36,918 nt of DNA from Oscillospiraceae bacterium (lineage in GTDB: Bacteria; Bacillota; Clostridia; Oscillospirales; Acutalibacteraceae). Under the pieces are notes generated by a model. The model was not told where the DNA came from and did no database searches. It was given only the letters and a program-made list of their open reading frames with translations. The stretch spans positions 1-36,918 of the forward strand of contig WQWM01000022.1 of the NCBI GenBank assembly GCA_009785335.1. The letters are read 5' to 3'. A program made the position numbers and the translations under genes. Positions 14,091 to 21,798 of this stretch are shown here, in pieces; positions within the stretch are counted from its first letter, which is position 1; each line of letters starts with the position of its first letter.

Positions 14091-15707
14091 ATGAACACAT
14101 TAACCTTGCAAGCGAATAACCCCAACGATATCCTCGTTGCTGCGCACTTGCTGCGGGCAGGCGAAGTCTTAGCTATGCCCACCGAAACTGTGTATGGTCT
14201 TGCCGCAGACGCACTGAACCCTGCTGCCGTAGCCAAGATTTTCGCCGCAAAGGGGCGGCCGCAGGATAACCCGCTGATTGTGCACATCGCCGACGCAAAA
14301 CAAGCGTTGTCGCTGGTGCGAGAATTCCCTGTGGAGGCCAAGCATCTGGCTGCCGCCTTTTGGCCCGGGCCGCTGACAATCATCCTGCCCAAACACCCGG
14401 CTGTGCCTGATGTCACCACCGCGGGACTTAATAGCATTGCCTTGCGTGTGCCCAATCATCCGGCTGCGCTGGCGTTGCTGCAAACCAGTGAGCTACCCTT
14501 GGCTGCGCCGAGTGCAAACCGCAGCGGTTCACCCAGCCCAACCACAGCGCAGCATGTGCGCGATGACCTGAAAGGCCGCATTGCCGCGATTGTAGACGGC
14601 GGCACGTGCTGCCTAGGTGTGGAATCCACCGTGCTGGATTTGACGGGCGGCACTCCCCTGTTGTTGCGTCCGGGCGGCGTGACGAAAGAACAAATTGAGC
14701 AAGTGCTGGGACGCAGCATTAACGTTTCGCCTGCTGTTACTCAGCCGCTTGGTGAGCACGAACAACCCGCTAGCCCCGGGCTAAAGCATCGGCACTATGC
14801 GCCAAAAGCGCAGCTAACACTTGTGCAGGGCAGCTTGCGTGCATTTGTGGCCTTTGCCAAGCGAGAAAAACCCGATGGCTTGTTGGTGTTCAACAGTGAT
14901 GTGGAAGCTCTGCGCAAGGCGGGTTTGCCGCAGCAAATACTGAGCTATGGCAGCAATGCAAATGAGCACGCACAACAACTATTTGCCGCACTGCGCGAAT
15001 TGGACAACCGCCGTCTGCATACTGTGTTTGTGCGCCCGCCTAGCCAACACGGCATTGGCCTTGCGGTGTATAATCGTTTGTTGCGCGCTGCGGATTTTTG
15101 TGAGGTTAAGCCGAACTTCGTGCTGGGACTATGCGGACCCACCGGCGCGGGGAAAAGCACTGCCGCAAACATCCTGAACGCCATGGGCTGTTTGGTGATT
15201 GACTGCGACGATCTTGCGCGCGAGATTATGCAACCGGGCTCTGCTGTGCTGCATGAGCTTGCAGCTCAATTTGGCCGCGAGATTGTGCGCGAAGATGGCT
15301 CGCTCAACCGCGGCGAGTTGGCTGCCCGCGCCTTTGCCAACGAGGACGGCCGCCGTGCGCTCAATGCGATTACCCACAAGGCGATTACAGCGCTGACGCT
15401 TGCACATGCACGCGCCGCGCAAGGTCGTGTGGTGGTGGTTGATGCCGCTGCGTTGCTGGAAAGCGAAATCGCACAGCATTGCGACCACATTGCGGTCATC
15501 ACTGCGCCGCACGATGTGCGCCGAGCACGCATCTTAGCGCGCGACAACATGACTGCCGATGCTGCCGACCAACGCATGGCTGCACAGACAAACATGGATT
15601 TTTCGGGGCATACTACCATAGAAAACACGCAAGACGAAGCTGAGCTTGTTGCTAAACTGCGCGAGCTGTTAGCTAAGATTTTGCCACTGGATTATGCGAT
15701 TTCTTGA
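14091..15707 (+). CDS. sua5-coaE: Fused threonylcarbamoyl-AMP synthase (Sua5) and dephospho-CoA kinase (CoaE)
   Basis: 538 residues from the ATG at 14091 (weak GGGGTG site); an upstream extension reads through a repeat and is rejected. Residues ~10-205 are the YrdC/Sua5 domain (MPTETVYGLAADA, K54-GR, APSANRSG at 139-146, GVESTVLDL), which makes threonylcarbamoyl-AMP for the t6A37 tRNA modification. The SPGLKHRHYAPKA linker (228-240) and the ~100-residue Sua5 C-terminal domain follow. Residues ~343-535 are a complete CoaE-like kinase with P-loop GPTGAGKST (349-357), IDCDDLAREI and VVDAAALLES, which phosphorylates dephospho-CoA in the last step of CoA synthesis. Single frame without interruption. 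I know both enzymes as separate proteins; the fusion is unusual. Confidence 0.9.
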   Translation: MNTLTLQANNPNDILVAAHLLRAGEVLAMPTETVYGLAADALNPAAVAKIFAAKGRPQDNPLIVHIADAKQALSLVREFPVEAKHLAAAFWPGPLTIILPKHPAVPDVTTAGLNSIALRVPNHPAALALLQTSELPLAAPSANRSGSPSPTTAQHVRDDLKGRIAAIVDGGTCCLGVESTVLDLTGGTPLLLRPGGVTKEQIEQVLGRSINVSPAVTQPLGEHEQPASPGLKHRHYAPKAQLTLVQGSLRAFVAFAKREKPDGLLVFNSDVEALRKAGLPQQILSYGSNANEHAQQLFAALRELDNRRLHTVFVRPPSQHGIGLAVYNRLLRAADFCEVKPNFVLGLCGPTGAGKSTAANILNAMGCLVIDCDDLAREIMQPGSAVLHELAAQFGREIVREDGSLNRGELAARAFANEDGRRALNAITHKAITALTLAHARAAQGRVVVVDAAALLESEIAQHCDHIAVITAPHDVRRARILARDNMTADAADQRMAAQTNMDFSGHTTIENTQDEAELVAKLRELLAKILPLDYAIS

Positions 15708-15756
15708 TGTCTTGGACGGATTTTCATCCAGCTTCCTAGGGCATCATCCTTAAGGT

Positions 15757-15826
15757 TTCGGGCGGCAAAATTGCCGCCCCTACATGCTGACGATAGACAT
15801 GTTGATTATTTAAAGACACGCCCTAC
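15757..15826 (-). repeat. Partial copy of the MITE-like repeat
   Basis: TTCGGGCGGCAAAATTGCCG through CCCCTACA (15757-15784) is a perfect palindrome-family copy; TATTTAAAGACACGCCCTAC (15807-15826) matches the terminal repeat of the element at 30050-30230. Together they look like the right half of that element. No gene in 15708-15913. Confidence 0.65.
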
Positions 15827-15833
15827 GCAGAAC

Positions 15834-15895
15834 CTAGGATAGGACACAGCGAAGCGACCGAGCCCCACCGCAGGTGGTTTTTTTCAAAAAAGAAC
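15834..15895 (+). repeat. CGAAGCG-hairpin element, 5' of aminopeptidase gene
   Basis: Head GGACACAGCGAAGCGACC, a CCCCACCGCAGGTGG mini-hairpin, then GGTTTTTTTC / AAAAAAGAAC, in which the left arm is eroded. It ends 18 nt before the ATG at 15914 and directly precedes AAAAGGAGG. Confidence 0.7.
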
Positions 15896-15913
15896 AAGAA
15901 AAGGAGGAACCCC

Positions 15914-17317
15914 ATGGCAGAGAAAACACAAGCAGACCTGCTGCGTGAGCAGCTTTGCCGCCGCCAACAACACGCCTGCGAGGTGCTGACGGCCGAGGAA
16001 ATCAAAGAAGCAGATGAGTTTTGCGAGGGTTACAAGCAGTATCTTGACCTGTGCAAAACTGAGCGTGCCTGTGCCAATTGGACCATTGCTCGCGCAGAAA
16101 AACTGGGCTTTGAAGAATTTCAGGCAGGCAAGAAATACGAAGCTGGCGCAAAAATTTATCTCAACCAGCGCGGCAAATCCGTAATATTGGCGGTGTTGGG
16201 CAAACGCAGCTTAGAAGACGGCTTGCGCATGGCCGCCGCACACATCGACAGCCCACGGCTGGACCTGAAGCAAAACCCGCTGTATGAAGACAAAGGCCTC
16301 GCGTTGTTCAAAACGCACTACTACGGCGGCATTCGTAAATACCAGTGGGTGACCATGCCCTTGGCACTGCACGGCGTGGTGGCAAAAAAAGATGGCACTA
16401 TCGTCGAAATCTGCATTGGCGAAGAAGACGGTGACCCGCGCTTTTGCATCACCGACTTGCTGCCGCACTTGGCCAGCGAACAAAGCGAACGCAAGCTGAA
16501 AGAGGGCATCAAAGGCGAGGAACTGAACATCGTCGTGGGCAGCCGCCCGTTGATGCTAGACGGCAAGGCCGAGGGCTTTAAGCTGGCGATTCTCAAGCAT
16601 TTGCACGACAGCTATGGCATGGTGGAAGAAGACTTTATCAGCGCAGAATTTCAGGCCGTGCCTGCGCACAAGGCCTGCGACATCGGCTTTGACCGTGCAC
16701 TCATCGGTGCATATGGTCACGACGACCGCGTGTGCAGCTACCCTTGCACCGAGGCCATTTTTGCTCTAGAAGATCCCGACTACACCGCCGTGACCGTGCT
16801 TGCAGACAAGGAAGAAATCGGCTCGGTGGGCAACACAGGGCTTGATTCTAACTTCCTGTGCGACTTTTTGCATGATCTCGCGCTCGCCCAAGGCGCAAAC
16901 CCGCGCACCATGCTGCGCAATGCAAAGTGCCTTTCTGCCGACGTGGACGCGGGCTTTGATCCCACCTGGCCCAGCGTGATGGATCCGCTGAACAGCGCGT
17001 ATATGAGCCAAGGCCTTGTGCTGACCAAATACACCGGCAGCCGCGGCAAAAGCGGCGCAAGCGACGCAAACGCCGAATTCCTAGGCTGGCTGCGCCGCGT
17101 GCTGGATGATGCCAACATCCTCTGGCAAGCCGGGCTGCTGGGCAAAGTTGACGAAGGTGGCGGCGGCACTCTCGCCATGTTCCTGGCCAAGCTCAATCTC
17201 GAAGTCGTTGACCTCGGTGTGCCCCTGCTCAGCATGCATGCCCCCTTCGAACTCGCCGCCAAAACCGACATCGCCATGATGTTCTGGGCCTGCGATGCTT
17301 TCTTCAAGGCAGAATAG
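15914..17317 (+). CDS. M18-family aminopeptidase
   Basis: 467 residues with a strong AAAAGGAGG site. M18 (aspartyl/leucyl aminopeptidase I) signatures: AAAHIDSPRLDLK with metal ligands H110 and D112, HYYGGIRKYQWV, D298-KEEIGS with catalytic glutamates E300/E301, HDDRVCSYPC and the C-terminal MHAPFE motif near residue 436. The enzyme is a binuclear-zinc cytoplasmic exopeptidase that removes N-terminal residues from peptides, typically assembling as a dodecamer. The usual MHS-x-x-E is MHA here, a small change. The length fits the bacterial aminopeptidase 1 subgroup. It stands alone between repeat elements at both ends. Confidence 0.92.
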   Translation: MAEKTQADLLREQLCRRQQHACEVLTAEEIKEADEFCEGYKQYLDLCKTERACANWTIARAEKLGFEEFQAGKKYEAGAKIYLNQRGKSVILAVLGKRSLEDGLRMAAAHIDSPRLDLKQNPLYEDKGLALFKTHYYGGIRKYQWVTMPLALHGVVAKKDGTIVEICIGEEDGDPRFCITDLLPHLASEQSERKLKEGIKGEELNIVVGSRPLMLDGKAEGFKLAILKHLHDSYGMVEEDFISAEFQAVPAHKACDIGFDRALIGAYGHDDRVCSYPCTEAIFALEDPDYTAVTVLADKEEIGSVGNTGLDSNFLCDFLHDLALAQGANPRTMLRNAKCLSADVDAGFDPTWPSVMDPLNSAYMSQGLVLTKYTGSRGKSGASDANAEFLGWLRRVLDDANILWQAGLLGKVDEGGGGTLAMFLAKLNLEVVDLGVPLLSMHAPFELAAKTDIAMMFWACDAFFKAE

Positions 17318-17346
17318 CGCAAAGTTTTTGCGCTCGCCGCGCAGGC

Positions 17347-17372
17347 GTTACTTTTCTTGAAAGAAAAGTAAC
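17347..17372 (-). repeat. Hairpin element after the aminopeptidase stop
   Basis: Perfect stem GTTACTTTTCTT / AAGAAAAGTAAC with a 2-nt loop, 30 nt after the stop, followed by CCAAAAGAACTTTAG but no clear CGAAGCG head. Same stem sequence as the copy at 2342. Confidence 0.7.
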
Positions 17373-17398
17373 CAAAAGAACTTTAGATTTTATGAAAA

Positions 17399-17431
17399 CC
17401 CACTCCCTTTAATGCAGGGGGTGGGCTTTTT
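17399..17431. terminator. Intrinsic terminator between convergent genes
   Basis: 9-bp stem CCCACTCCC (17399-17407) / GGGGGTGGG (17417-17425), then CTTTTTACTATTTT on the plus strand; on the minus strand the stem is followed by TTTTCAT. It separates the M18 gene from the minus-strand metallo-beta-lactamase-fold gene. Confidence 0.85.
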
Positions 17432-17444
17432 ACTATTTTAAAAA

Positions 17445-17500
17445 TTCCCCGCGCGAAGCGCAGCTAAAGTTTTTTGCTCCACTTTTTTTCAAAAAAGTGG
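17445..17500 (+). repeat. CGAAGCG-hairpin element at the 3' end of the MBL gene
   Basis: CCCCGCGCGAAGCGCAGCTA, TTTTTTG, then stem CCACTTTTTTT / AAAAAAGTGG (about 17478-17499). The hairpin end faces the minus-strand gene whose stop is at 17512. Arms CCAC/GTGG differ from the GTTC and GTTAC versions but still pair. Confidence 0.7.
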
Positions 17501-17511
17501 AAAAATCTTCG

Positions 17512-18546
17512 CTAATACCCCTGAGCATCCCGGGGCTGTGTGGTTTCGCCAATGGCGTGGTAGGTGATGTCGTGTTGGCCGAACTGTGCAACCACGCCGC
17601 CGTGTGTGCCGGTGGCAATGAATCTGCTGTTTGCACAAAGTTTGGCGCGTAACTTTAGCGTGGGATAAACCCGCCGCATGTTGTTGGTGAATAGGATAGT
17701 GTGCGGGCGCAGATGCAGCAACCACGGCAGTGTAGTGGAGCCGTCATAGCCATGGTGGGCAGCTTGCAGCAGGTTAACGCGGCCAATTTGCGGGGCCATG
17801 CGTTGTTCGTCGCCATAGATATTGTTGATGTCGCTGGCCAGCAAAGCGCGTTGCCCGCGGCATTCGATGAGCAACCCTAGCGAGTTGGCGTTTTCGTCAC
17901 GGCGGCGACGTTGTTCACCGTTAATGATGGTGCACTGCAACTCACCCAGCATGAACGATTCGGCGGGCAGGTCGTGTATCACAGGTATATTACGCGCGGC
18001 ACAAGCGTCCAGCATTTGCGTGTAGCATTCTTCGTTGTCCCAGTAATCGCGCTCATAAGCATGCATGGCGGCGTTGTCATAACGCTTAACATACGCGCAC
18101 TCAATGAAAATATCTTGATCGTTAATCAGCGTATCAAATCCACCAATATGGTCGCTGTGCGTGTGCGTGGCCAGAATAAACTCCAGCTTGCCACCCGCCA
18201 CGCGTTTCACATAATCCACCACGTAATCCTCCCAGCCGGGCACCGCCAAATGCGACTTTGCCGCCGGGTAGTGGCTGTCTTCCGCGCAGTCTACCAACGC
18301 AAACTTGCCGCCGCTTTGCAAGAGAATCGCATCGCTTGCGCCTGTGTATAGAAAGTGGATGGCGTCGCAGGTTGCGTGTTCTTTTTTTGAAAAAAAAGAA
18401 CCAAAAAAACTTTCGTCGCTTCGCGATGGTTGAATAAAAATACGCTTTAATGCAGCTCCAATCGCCCACGGCCAATCATGCCATGTGCGCATGTGTGCCC
18501 ACACGGTGTTGTAAACGGTGCGAAGAGCCAGAGATAGAAGTTGCAT
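17512..18546 (-). CDS. Metallo-beta-lactamase-fold hydrolase (ComEC/Rec2-like domain)
   Basis: 344 residues if started at 18546. Residues ~60-330 form an MBL domain: FLYTGASDAILLQSGGKFAL, metal motif H128-T-H130-S-D132-H133, a later ASDIN and QAAHHGYDGST. This resembles the extracellular hydrolase domain of ComEC/Rec2 and related small secreted or cytoplasmic MBL proteins; the substrate is unknown. Oddity: residues ~39-57 (IQPSRSDESFFGSFFSKKE) are encoded by a CGAAGCG-hairpin element (18378-18430), and no start codon or ribosome binding site lies between that element and the MBL domain. Either translation begins at 18546 (weak AGTGAAAG site) and reads through the repeat, or the original start was lost. 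It lies 89 bp after lysS on the same strand. Confidence 0.75.
   Translation of the reverse strand: MQLLSLALRTVYNTVWAHMRTWHDWPWAIGAALKRIFIQPSRSDESFFGSFFSKKEHATCDAIHFLYTGASDAILLQSGGKFALVDCAEDSHYPAAKSHLAVPGWEDYVVDYVKRVAGGKLEFILATHTHSDHIGGFDTLINDQDIFIECAYVKRYDNAAMHAYERDYWDNEECYTQMLDACAARNIPVIHDLPAESFMLGELQCTIINGEQRRRRDENANSLGLLIECRGQRALLASDINNIYGDEQRMAPQIGRVNLLQAAHHGYDGSTTLPWLLHLRPHTILFTNNMRRVYPTLKLRAKLCANSRFIATGTHGGVVAQFGQHDITYHAIGETTQPRDAQGY
18378..18430 (-). repeat. Hairpin element inside the MBL reading frame
   Basis: Minus strand: CCATCGCGAAGCGACGAAAG head, TTTTTTTGG, then GTTCTTTTTTT / AAAAAAAGAAC stem (18402-18378), oriented exactly like the copies that precede start codons elsewhere. Here it is in frame with no stop, near the N-terminus of the encoded protein. 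Confidence 0.75.
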
Positions 18547-18569
18547 ATTATACTTTCACTAAAATTATC

Positions 18570-18626
18570 GCTCCGCGCGCAGCGCGACTAAAGTTTTTTG
18601 CGTCACTTTTTTTCAAAAAAGTGGCA
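18570..18626 (+). repeat. Hairpin element at the 3' end of lysS
   Basis: CTCCGCGCGCAGCGCGACTA, TTTTTTG, then a stem CACTTTTTTT / AAAAAAGTG (about 18604-18625). The hairpin end faces the lysS stop at 18636. The head here reads GCGCAGCGC rather than CGCGAAGCG. Confidence 0.65.
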
Positions 18627-18635
18627 AAATCTTCG

Positions 18636-20093
18636 TCATTTCATCATGGGGAAGAAAATCACATCGCGCAGGGTGGGTTGGTTGGCGATGATGGATAGGA
18701 AGCGATCGATGCCGAAGCCCAGGCCGCTCATGGGCGGCATGCCGTGTTCCATGGCAAGCAAGAAGGCTTCGTCTACTTCGAAGGATTCATCATCGCCGGC
18801 GGCTTTGTTGGCGGCTTGTTCTTCAAAGGCTGCGCGCTGCATGAAGGGGTCTACCAGCTCACTATAAGCCTTGACGATTTCCGCGCCCACGAAGATCACC
18901 TGGAACATATCGATCGTGCGCGAATCGGCATCATTGCGGCGGGCAAGGGGCACCATGAAGGCTGGGTAGTTATATACAATCGTCGGTTGAATGATGTTGT
19001 TGCGCAGGCGACGCTTGAACATGAGATCTACCAATGCGGGGATGGATTTTGCAGCTTTAATTTCCTCCGCAAGCAGAATATTTTGCGCAAGCATGTGGGC
19101 TTTTAGCGCATCGGTGTCTGCGAAATCAAACACATTTGCGCCCAAAATGTCGTTGATGGCAGCGAGGTAATCCATGCGGGCAAACGATGAAAAATCCAAG
19201 GCTTGGTCTTGGTATTCAATTTGCAGTGTGCCGCGCAGGGCAAGCAGCAGCTCCTGCATCATCTTGGTCACAAAGTTGATGTTATCATTAAAATCCCAGT
19301 AGCTGGCGTACCATTCCAGCATAGTGAACTCCTGCAGGTGCATGGCGTCCATGCCCTCGTTGCGAAAGTTTTTGCCCATCTCAAACACACGGTCAAAGCC
19401 ACAGGCAATCACTTGTTTGAGGAAAAGCTCTGGCGCGATGCGCAGTTGCAGGGGCATGTCTAGCGTGTTGTGGTGTGTGGCGAATGGTCGCGCGGCGGCG
19501 CCGCTGGCCACGGTTTGCAGAATGGGTGTCTCCACCTCATGAAAGCCTGCTGTTTGCAGATACTCCCGAATAAACCGCAGCATGGCAATGCGCAGCTTAA
19601 GCGTGTTGCGGGTTTCTTCGCCGGTGATGCAATCCAGATAACGCTGGCGGAATTTTTTGTCTACGTCGGTGATGCCATGGAATTTCTCGGGCAGCGGACG
19701 CAGCGATTTCGACAAAATCACGACACTTGATGCTTTGAGTGTGAACTCACCTTTTTGCGTGTGATACATCGCACCAGTTACGCCGATGAAGTCGCCCACA
19801 TCTACGCTTTCCTTAAAGAAGGCAAAGTCTTCTTCGGGCAAGTCGTTCTTCGATATGCTAAACTGAATTTCGCCGTCGATGTCGTAAATGCGGCCAAACA
19901 CCAGCTTGCCAAACCAGCGCAGGGCAGTCACGCGGCCGCATAGCGACGCTGTAGCTTCGTCTTGCAAATCTCGTGCTTGTGCAATGGTGTGTGTGCGTGC
20001 GAACTTGTCTTTATACACCACGCCGTGGGCCTGCATGTTTTGGAATTTCTCTAGCCGGACTTCGTATTCCGGGCGTTGTTGCTGTTGTTGCAT
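18636..20093 (-). CDS. lysS: Lysyl-tRNA synthetase, class II
   Basis: 485 residues, ATG at 20093 with AAGGAG. N-terminal OB-fold anticodon-binding domain (~50-125: LCGRVTALRWFGKLVFGRIY) and class II catalytic core: motif 1 around RYLDCITGEETRNTLK and GFHEVETPIL, motif 2 F243-RNEG-MDAMHLQEFTMLEWY, motif 3 GLGFGIDRF (457-465). It charges tRNA-Lys; a tRNA-Lys(UUU) gene lies at 22336. The M-D-x-x-HLQEFT version of motif 2 differs from the common HNPEFT form; I believe it is a known Firmicute variant. Probably in one transcript with the upstream hydrolase (57-bp gap) and possibly the MBL gene. No T-box was seen upstream. Confidence 0.95.
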   Translation of the reverse strand: MQQQQQRPEYEVRLEKFQNMQAHGVVYKDKFARTHTIAQARDLQDEATASLCGRVTALRWFGKLVFGRIYDIDGEIQFSISKNDLPEEDFAFFKESVDVGDFIGVTGAMYHTQKGEFTLKASSVVILSKSLRPLPEKFHGITDVDKKFRQRYLDCITGEETRNTLKLRIAMLRFIREYLQTAGFHEVETPILQTVASGAAARPFATHHNTLDMPLQLRIAPELFLKQVIACGFDRVFEMGKNFRNEGMDAMHLQEFTMLEWYASYWDFNDNINFVTKMMQELLLALRGTLQIEYQDQALDFSSFARMDYLAAINDILGANVFDFADTDALKAHMLAQNILLAEEIKAAKSIPALVDLMFKRRLRNNIIQPTIVYNYPAFMVPLARRNDADSRTIDMFQVIFVGAEIVKAYSELVDPFMQRAAFEEQAANKAAGDDESFEVDEAFLLAMEHGMPPMSGLGFGIDRFLSIIANQPTLRDVIFFPMMK

Positions 20094-20150
20094 GGGGACT
20101 CCTTATGAATTGTGATTAGTGTAATGAATTGTAAAGCTGCCACCGCACCT

Positions 20151-20927
20151 TTAGCGGCTTTGTGCAAACAGCCACGACAGCAGCTCAGGCTCAGCAAGCG
20201 CGCGTTCTAGCGTCCCACGCCGGCTGCGCGAAAACTCCGTGTAACGTACCGTGCCGCCCAACTGTTCAACCTCGTGCGCCAAATCGCGCGACCATGATAC
20301 TTCGTCGGTTTGAAATAGCCACAAGGGCGTGTGCACCAAGTTCGGCAACAGCGCACGGTCATCATAGCGCGACCAACCGGCAGCATTCGCGACACCGGCG
20401 GCAAACACATCGGGGTGTTGCGCCAACAGGCTCACCGTACCAAACCCGCCCCGCGAATTCCCCACAAGGTAAATTCGTGCATCGTCCACCGCCGCGTGCG
20501 TGCGTGCGTGTTCCAGCATGGCAAACAAGCGCCCACCAACGTTTGGCTCGCCGTCTGCCCAGCGGTAGCCGTCGGGGCAGCGCGGCAACAACACAATGGC
20601 CATGTGGTCAACGCTATTTTGCTCGTCAAACAGCAATTGCAGCACCGAAAGACCGCCGTTGCGGTTGAGCTGCCTGGGCGTGAAATGCCCAGCGCCACTT
20701 TCGCCGCCGCCGTGCAAAAAAATCACCACTGGCCAGCCAAGGCCAGGGCCGTCGCCTTGCGGTACGTACATATGAAAAGGCAAGTCGCCATCTTCAGTGC
20801 GCACCACTTCGTTGGTCATTCGTGCAGCAACATCAATGTTACGCGGCAGCATTGCGAATACGATGCCGCCTGCTATCAAAGCAAGCACCAGCACAACTGC
20901 GCCAATCATGAGCAACTTCTTTTTCAT
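20151..20927 (-). CDS. Membrane-anchored alpha/beta hydrolase (esterase-like), catalytic His missing
   Basis: 258 residues; RBS AGGAGG precedes the ATG at 20927. Residues 5-26 form an N-terminal membrane anchor or uncleaved signal (LLMIGAVVLVLALIAGGIVF), placing the enzyme outside the membrane. The rest is an alpha/beta hydrolase of the phospholipase/carboxylesterase type: oxyanion region FLHGGGESG (70-78), nucleophile S158 in GNSRGG, acid D208 in LFQTDEV, and the closing helix AEPELLSWLF. The expected catalytic histidine before that helix (usually H-x-x-W) is replaced; the region reads SRSRRGTLERA (233-243), with arginine near 237. Either the enzyme is inactive, uses another histidine, or binds without catalysis. 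First gene of a minus-strand unit with promoter 20971-20999. Confidence 0.75.
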   Translation of the reverse strand: MKKKLLMIGAVVLVLALIAGGIVFAMLPRNIDVAARMTNEVVRTEDGDLPFHMYVPQGDGPGLGWPVVIFLHGGGESGAGHFTPRQLNRNGGLSVLQLLFDEQNSVDHMAIVLLPRCPDGYRWADGEPNVGGRLFAMLEHARTHAAVDDARIYLVGNSRGGFGTVSLLAQHPDVFAAGVANAAGWSRYDDRALLPNLVHTPLWLFQTDEVSWSRDLAHEVEQLGGTVRYTEFSRSRRGTLERALAEPELLSWLFAQSR

Positions 20928-20970
20928 GCGATCATCCTCCTATGCTACACGCTCTGATTCCTCTGTGCCT

Positions 20971-20999
20971 ATTGTAACATGTTTTGGTAAAAAACGCAA
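20971..20999 (-). promoter_or_regulatory. Promoter for the hydrolase-lysS unit
   Basis: Minus strand: TTGCGT (20999-20994), 17-bp spacer, TACAAT (20976-20971) preceded by ATGT. Its -35 hexamer lies only 8 bp from the -35 of the divergent promoter at 21008. Confidence 0.7.
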
Positions 21000-21007
21000 G
21001 TGTTTTG

Positions 21008-21036
21008 TTGACAACCACGTGCAAGTGTGATAAAAT
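21008..21036 (+). promoter_or_regulatory. Promoter for the EFR1-type gene
   Basis: TTGACA (21008-21013), 17-bp spacer, TAAAAT (21031-21036). The predicted transcription start falls at about 21043, which is the ATG itself, so the message is likely leaderless or nearly so. Confidence 0.75.
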
Positions 21037-21042
21037 AAACAT

Positions 21043-21798
21043 ATGCTAACATTATATTTTTCCGGCACGGGCAACAGCAAATGGATAGCAAGGCGGTTTG
21101 CACAAGCGATGCAATCGCCTTGCCACAGCATTGAAGAAAAGCTCGACTACCCTGCCCTGTTTGCTGCGCATGACACCATTTGCGTGGTCTATCCCATCTA
21201 TGGTTCACGGCCGCCATATATCATGCGCGAATTTGCGCAGCGGCACAGCGAACACTTTGCTGGCAAGCGGCTTATTATTCTCGTGACACAGCTGATTTTC
21301 TCTGGCGATGGCGCACGCTCATTCTTAGATTTCTTCCCAAAAGGGCACATGCAGGTGATTTATGCCGAGCATTTTCTCATGCCCAACAACGTATGCAATT
21401 TCTTTTTGTTGCGCAAAACTTCGGCTAAACGCACAGCACGACATTTGCGCCGTGCCCAACAGAAAATCGCACACATTACTGTGGATTTAACCGATGGGCG
21501 GGTGAAATTGCGCGGGTTTAATGCATGGGCGAAAGTCTTGGGCGCGGTTCAGGGCAGGCATTGGCCTGCCATTGAAGCGAAGGCGATGCACAGCGTACGG
21601 GTGAATGACGGTTGCACCGGCTGCGGTTTGTGCGTGAAAATTTGCCCGATGGAGAACTTGAGCATGAGCGACGGCCGCGTGGCAACACACGACCGTTGCA
21701 GCATTTGCTATCGTTGCATCAACCGCTGCCCCACGCAGGCGATTACGTGTTTCTTTCACGCAAGACCGCGGTGGCAGTATGAGGGGCTAGACGAGTGA
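21043..21798 (+). CDS. EFR1-family flavodoxin-ferredoxin protein
   Basis: 251 residues. It begins MLTLYFSGTGNS, where the FMN-phosphate loop SGTGNS (7-12) of a flavodoxin-like domain starts immediately, so the start codon is well fixed. The flavodoxin-like domain extends to ~165. Two C-terminal [4Fe-4S] cysteine sets follow: C191-C194-C197-C201 and C219-C222-C225-C229, then C-P-T-Q-A-I. Such EFR1-type proteins are common in anaerobes and are thought to shuttle electrons; their partners are unknown. No ribosome binding site is visible before the ATG, which coincides with the predicted transcription start. The next gene overlaps it by 4 bp (GTGA), so they form an operon. Confidence 0.88.
   Translation: MLTLYFSGTGNSKWIARRFAQAMQSPCHSIEEKLDYPALFAAHDTICVVYPIYGSRPPYIMREFAQRHSEHFAGKRLIILVTQLIFSGDGARSFLDFFPKGHMQVIYAEHFLMPNNVCNFFLLRKTSAKRTARHLRRAQQKIAHITVDLTDGRVKLRGFNAWAKVLGAVQGRHWPAIEAKAMHSVRVNDGCTGCGLCVKICPMENLSMSDGRVATHDRCSICYRCINRCPTQAITCFFHARPRWQYEGLDE

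Noticed and set aside
20094..20150. T-box leader upstream of lysS
   Set aside because: Only 57 bp separate lysS from the upstream gene, and no specifier hairpin or T-box sequence was visible there or before the hydrolase.
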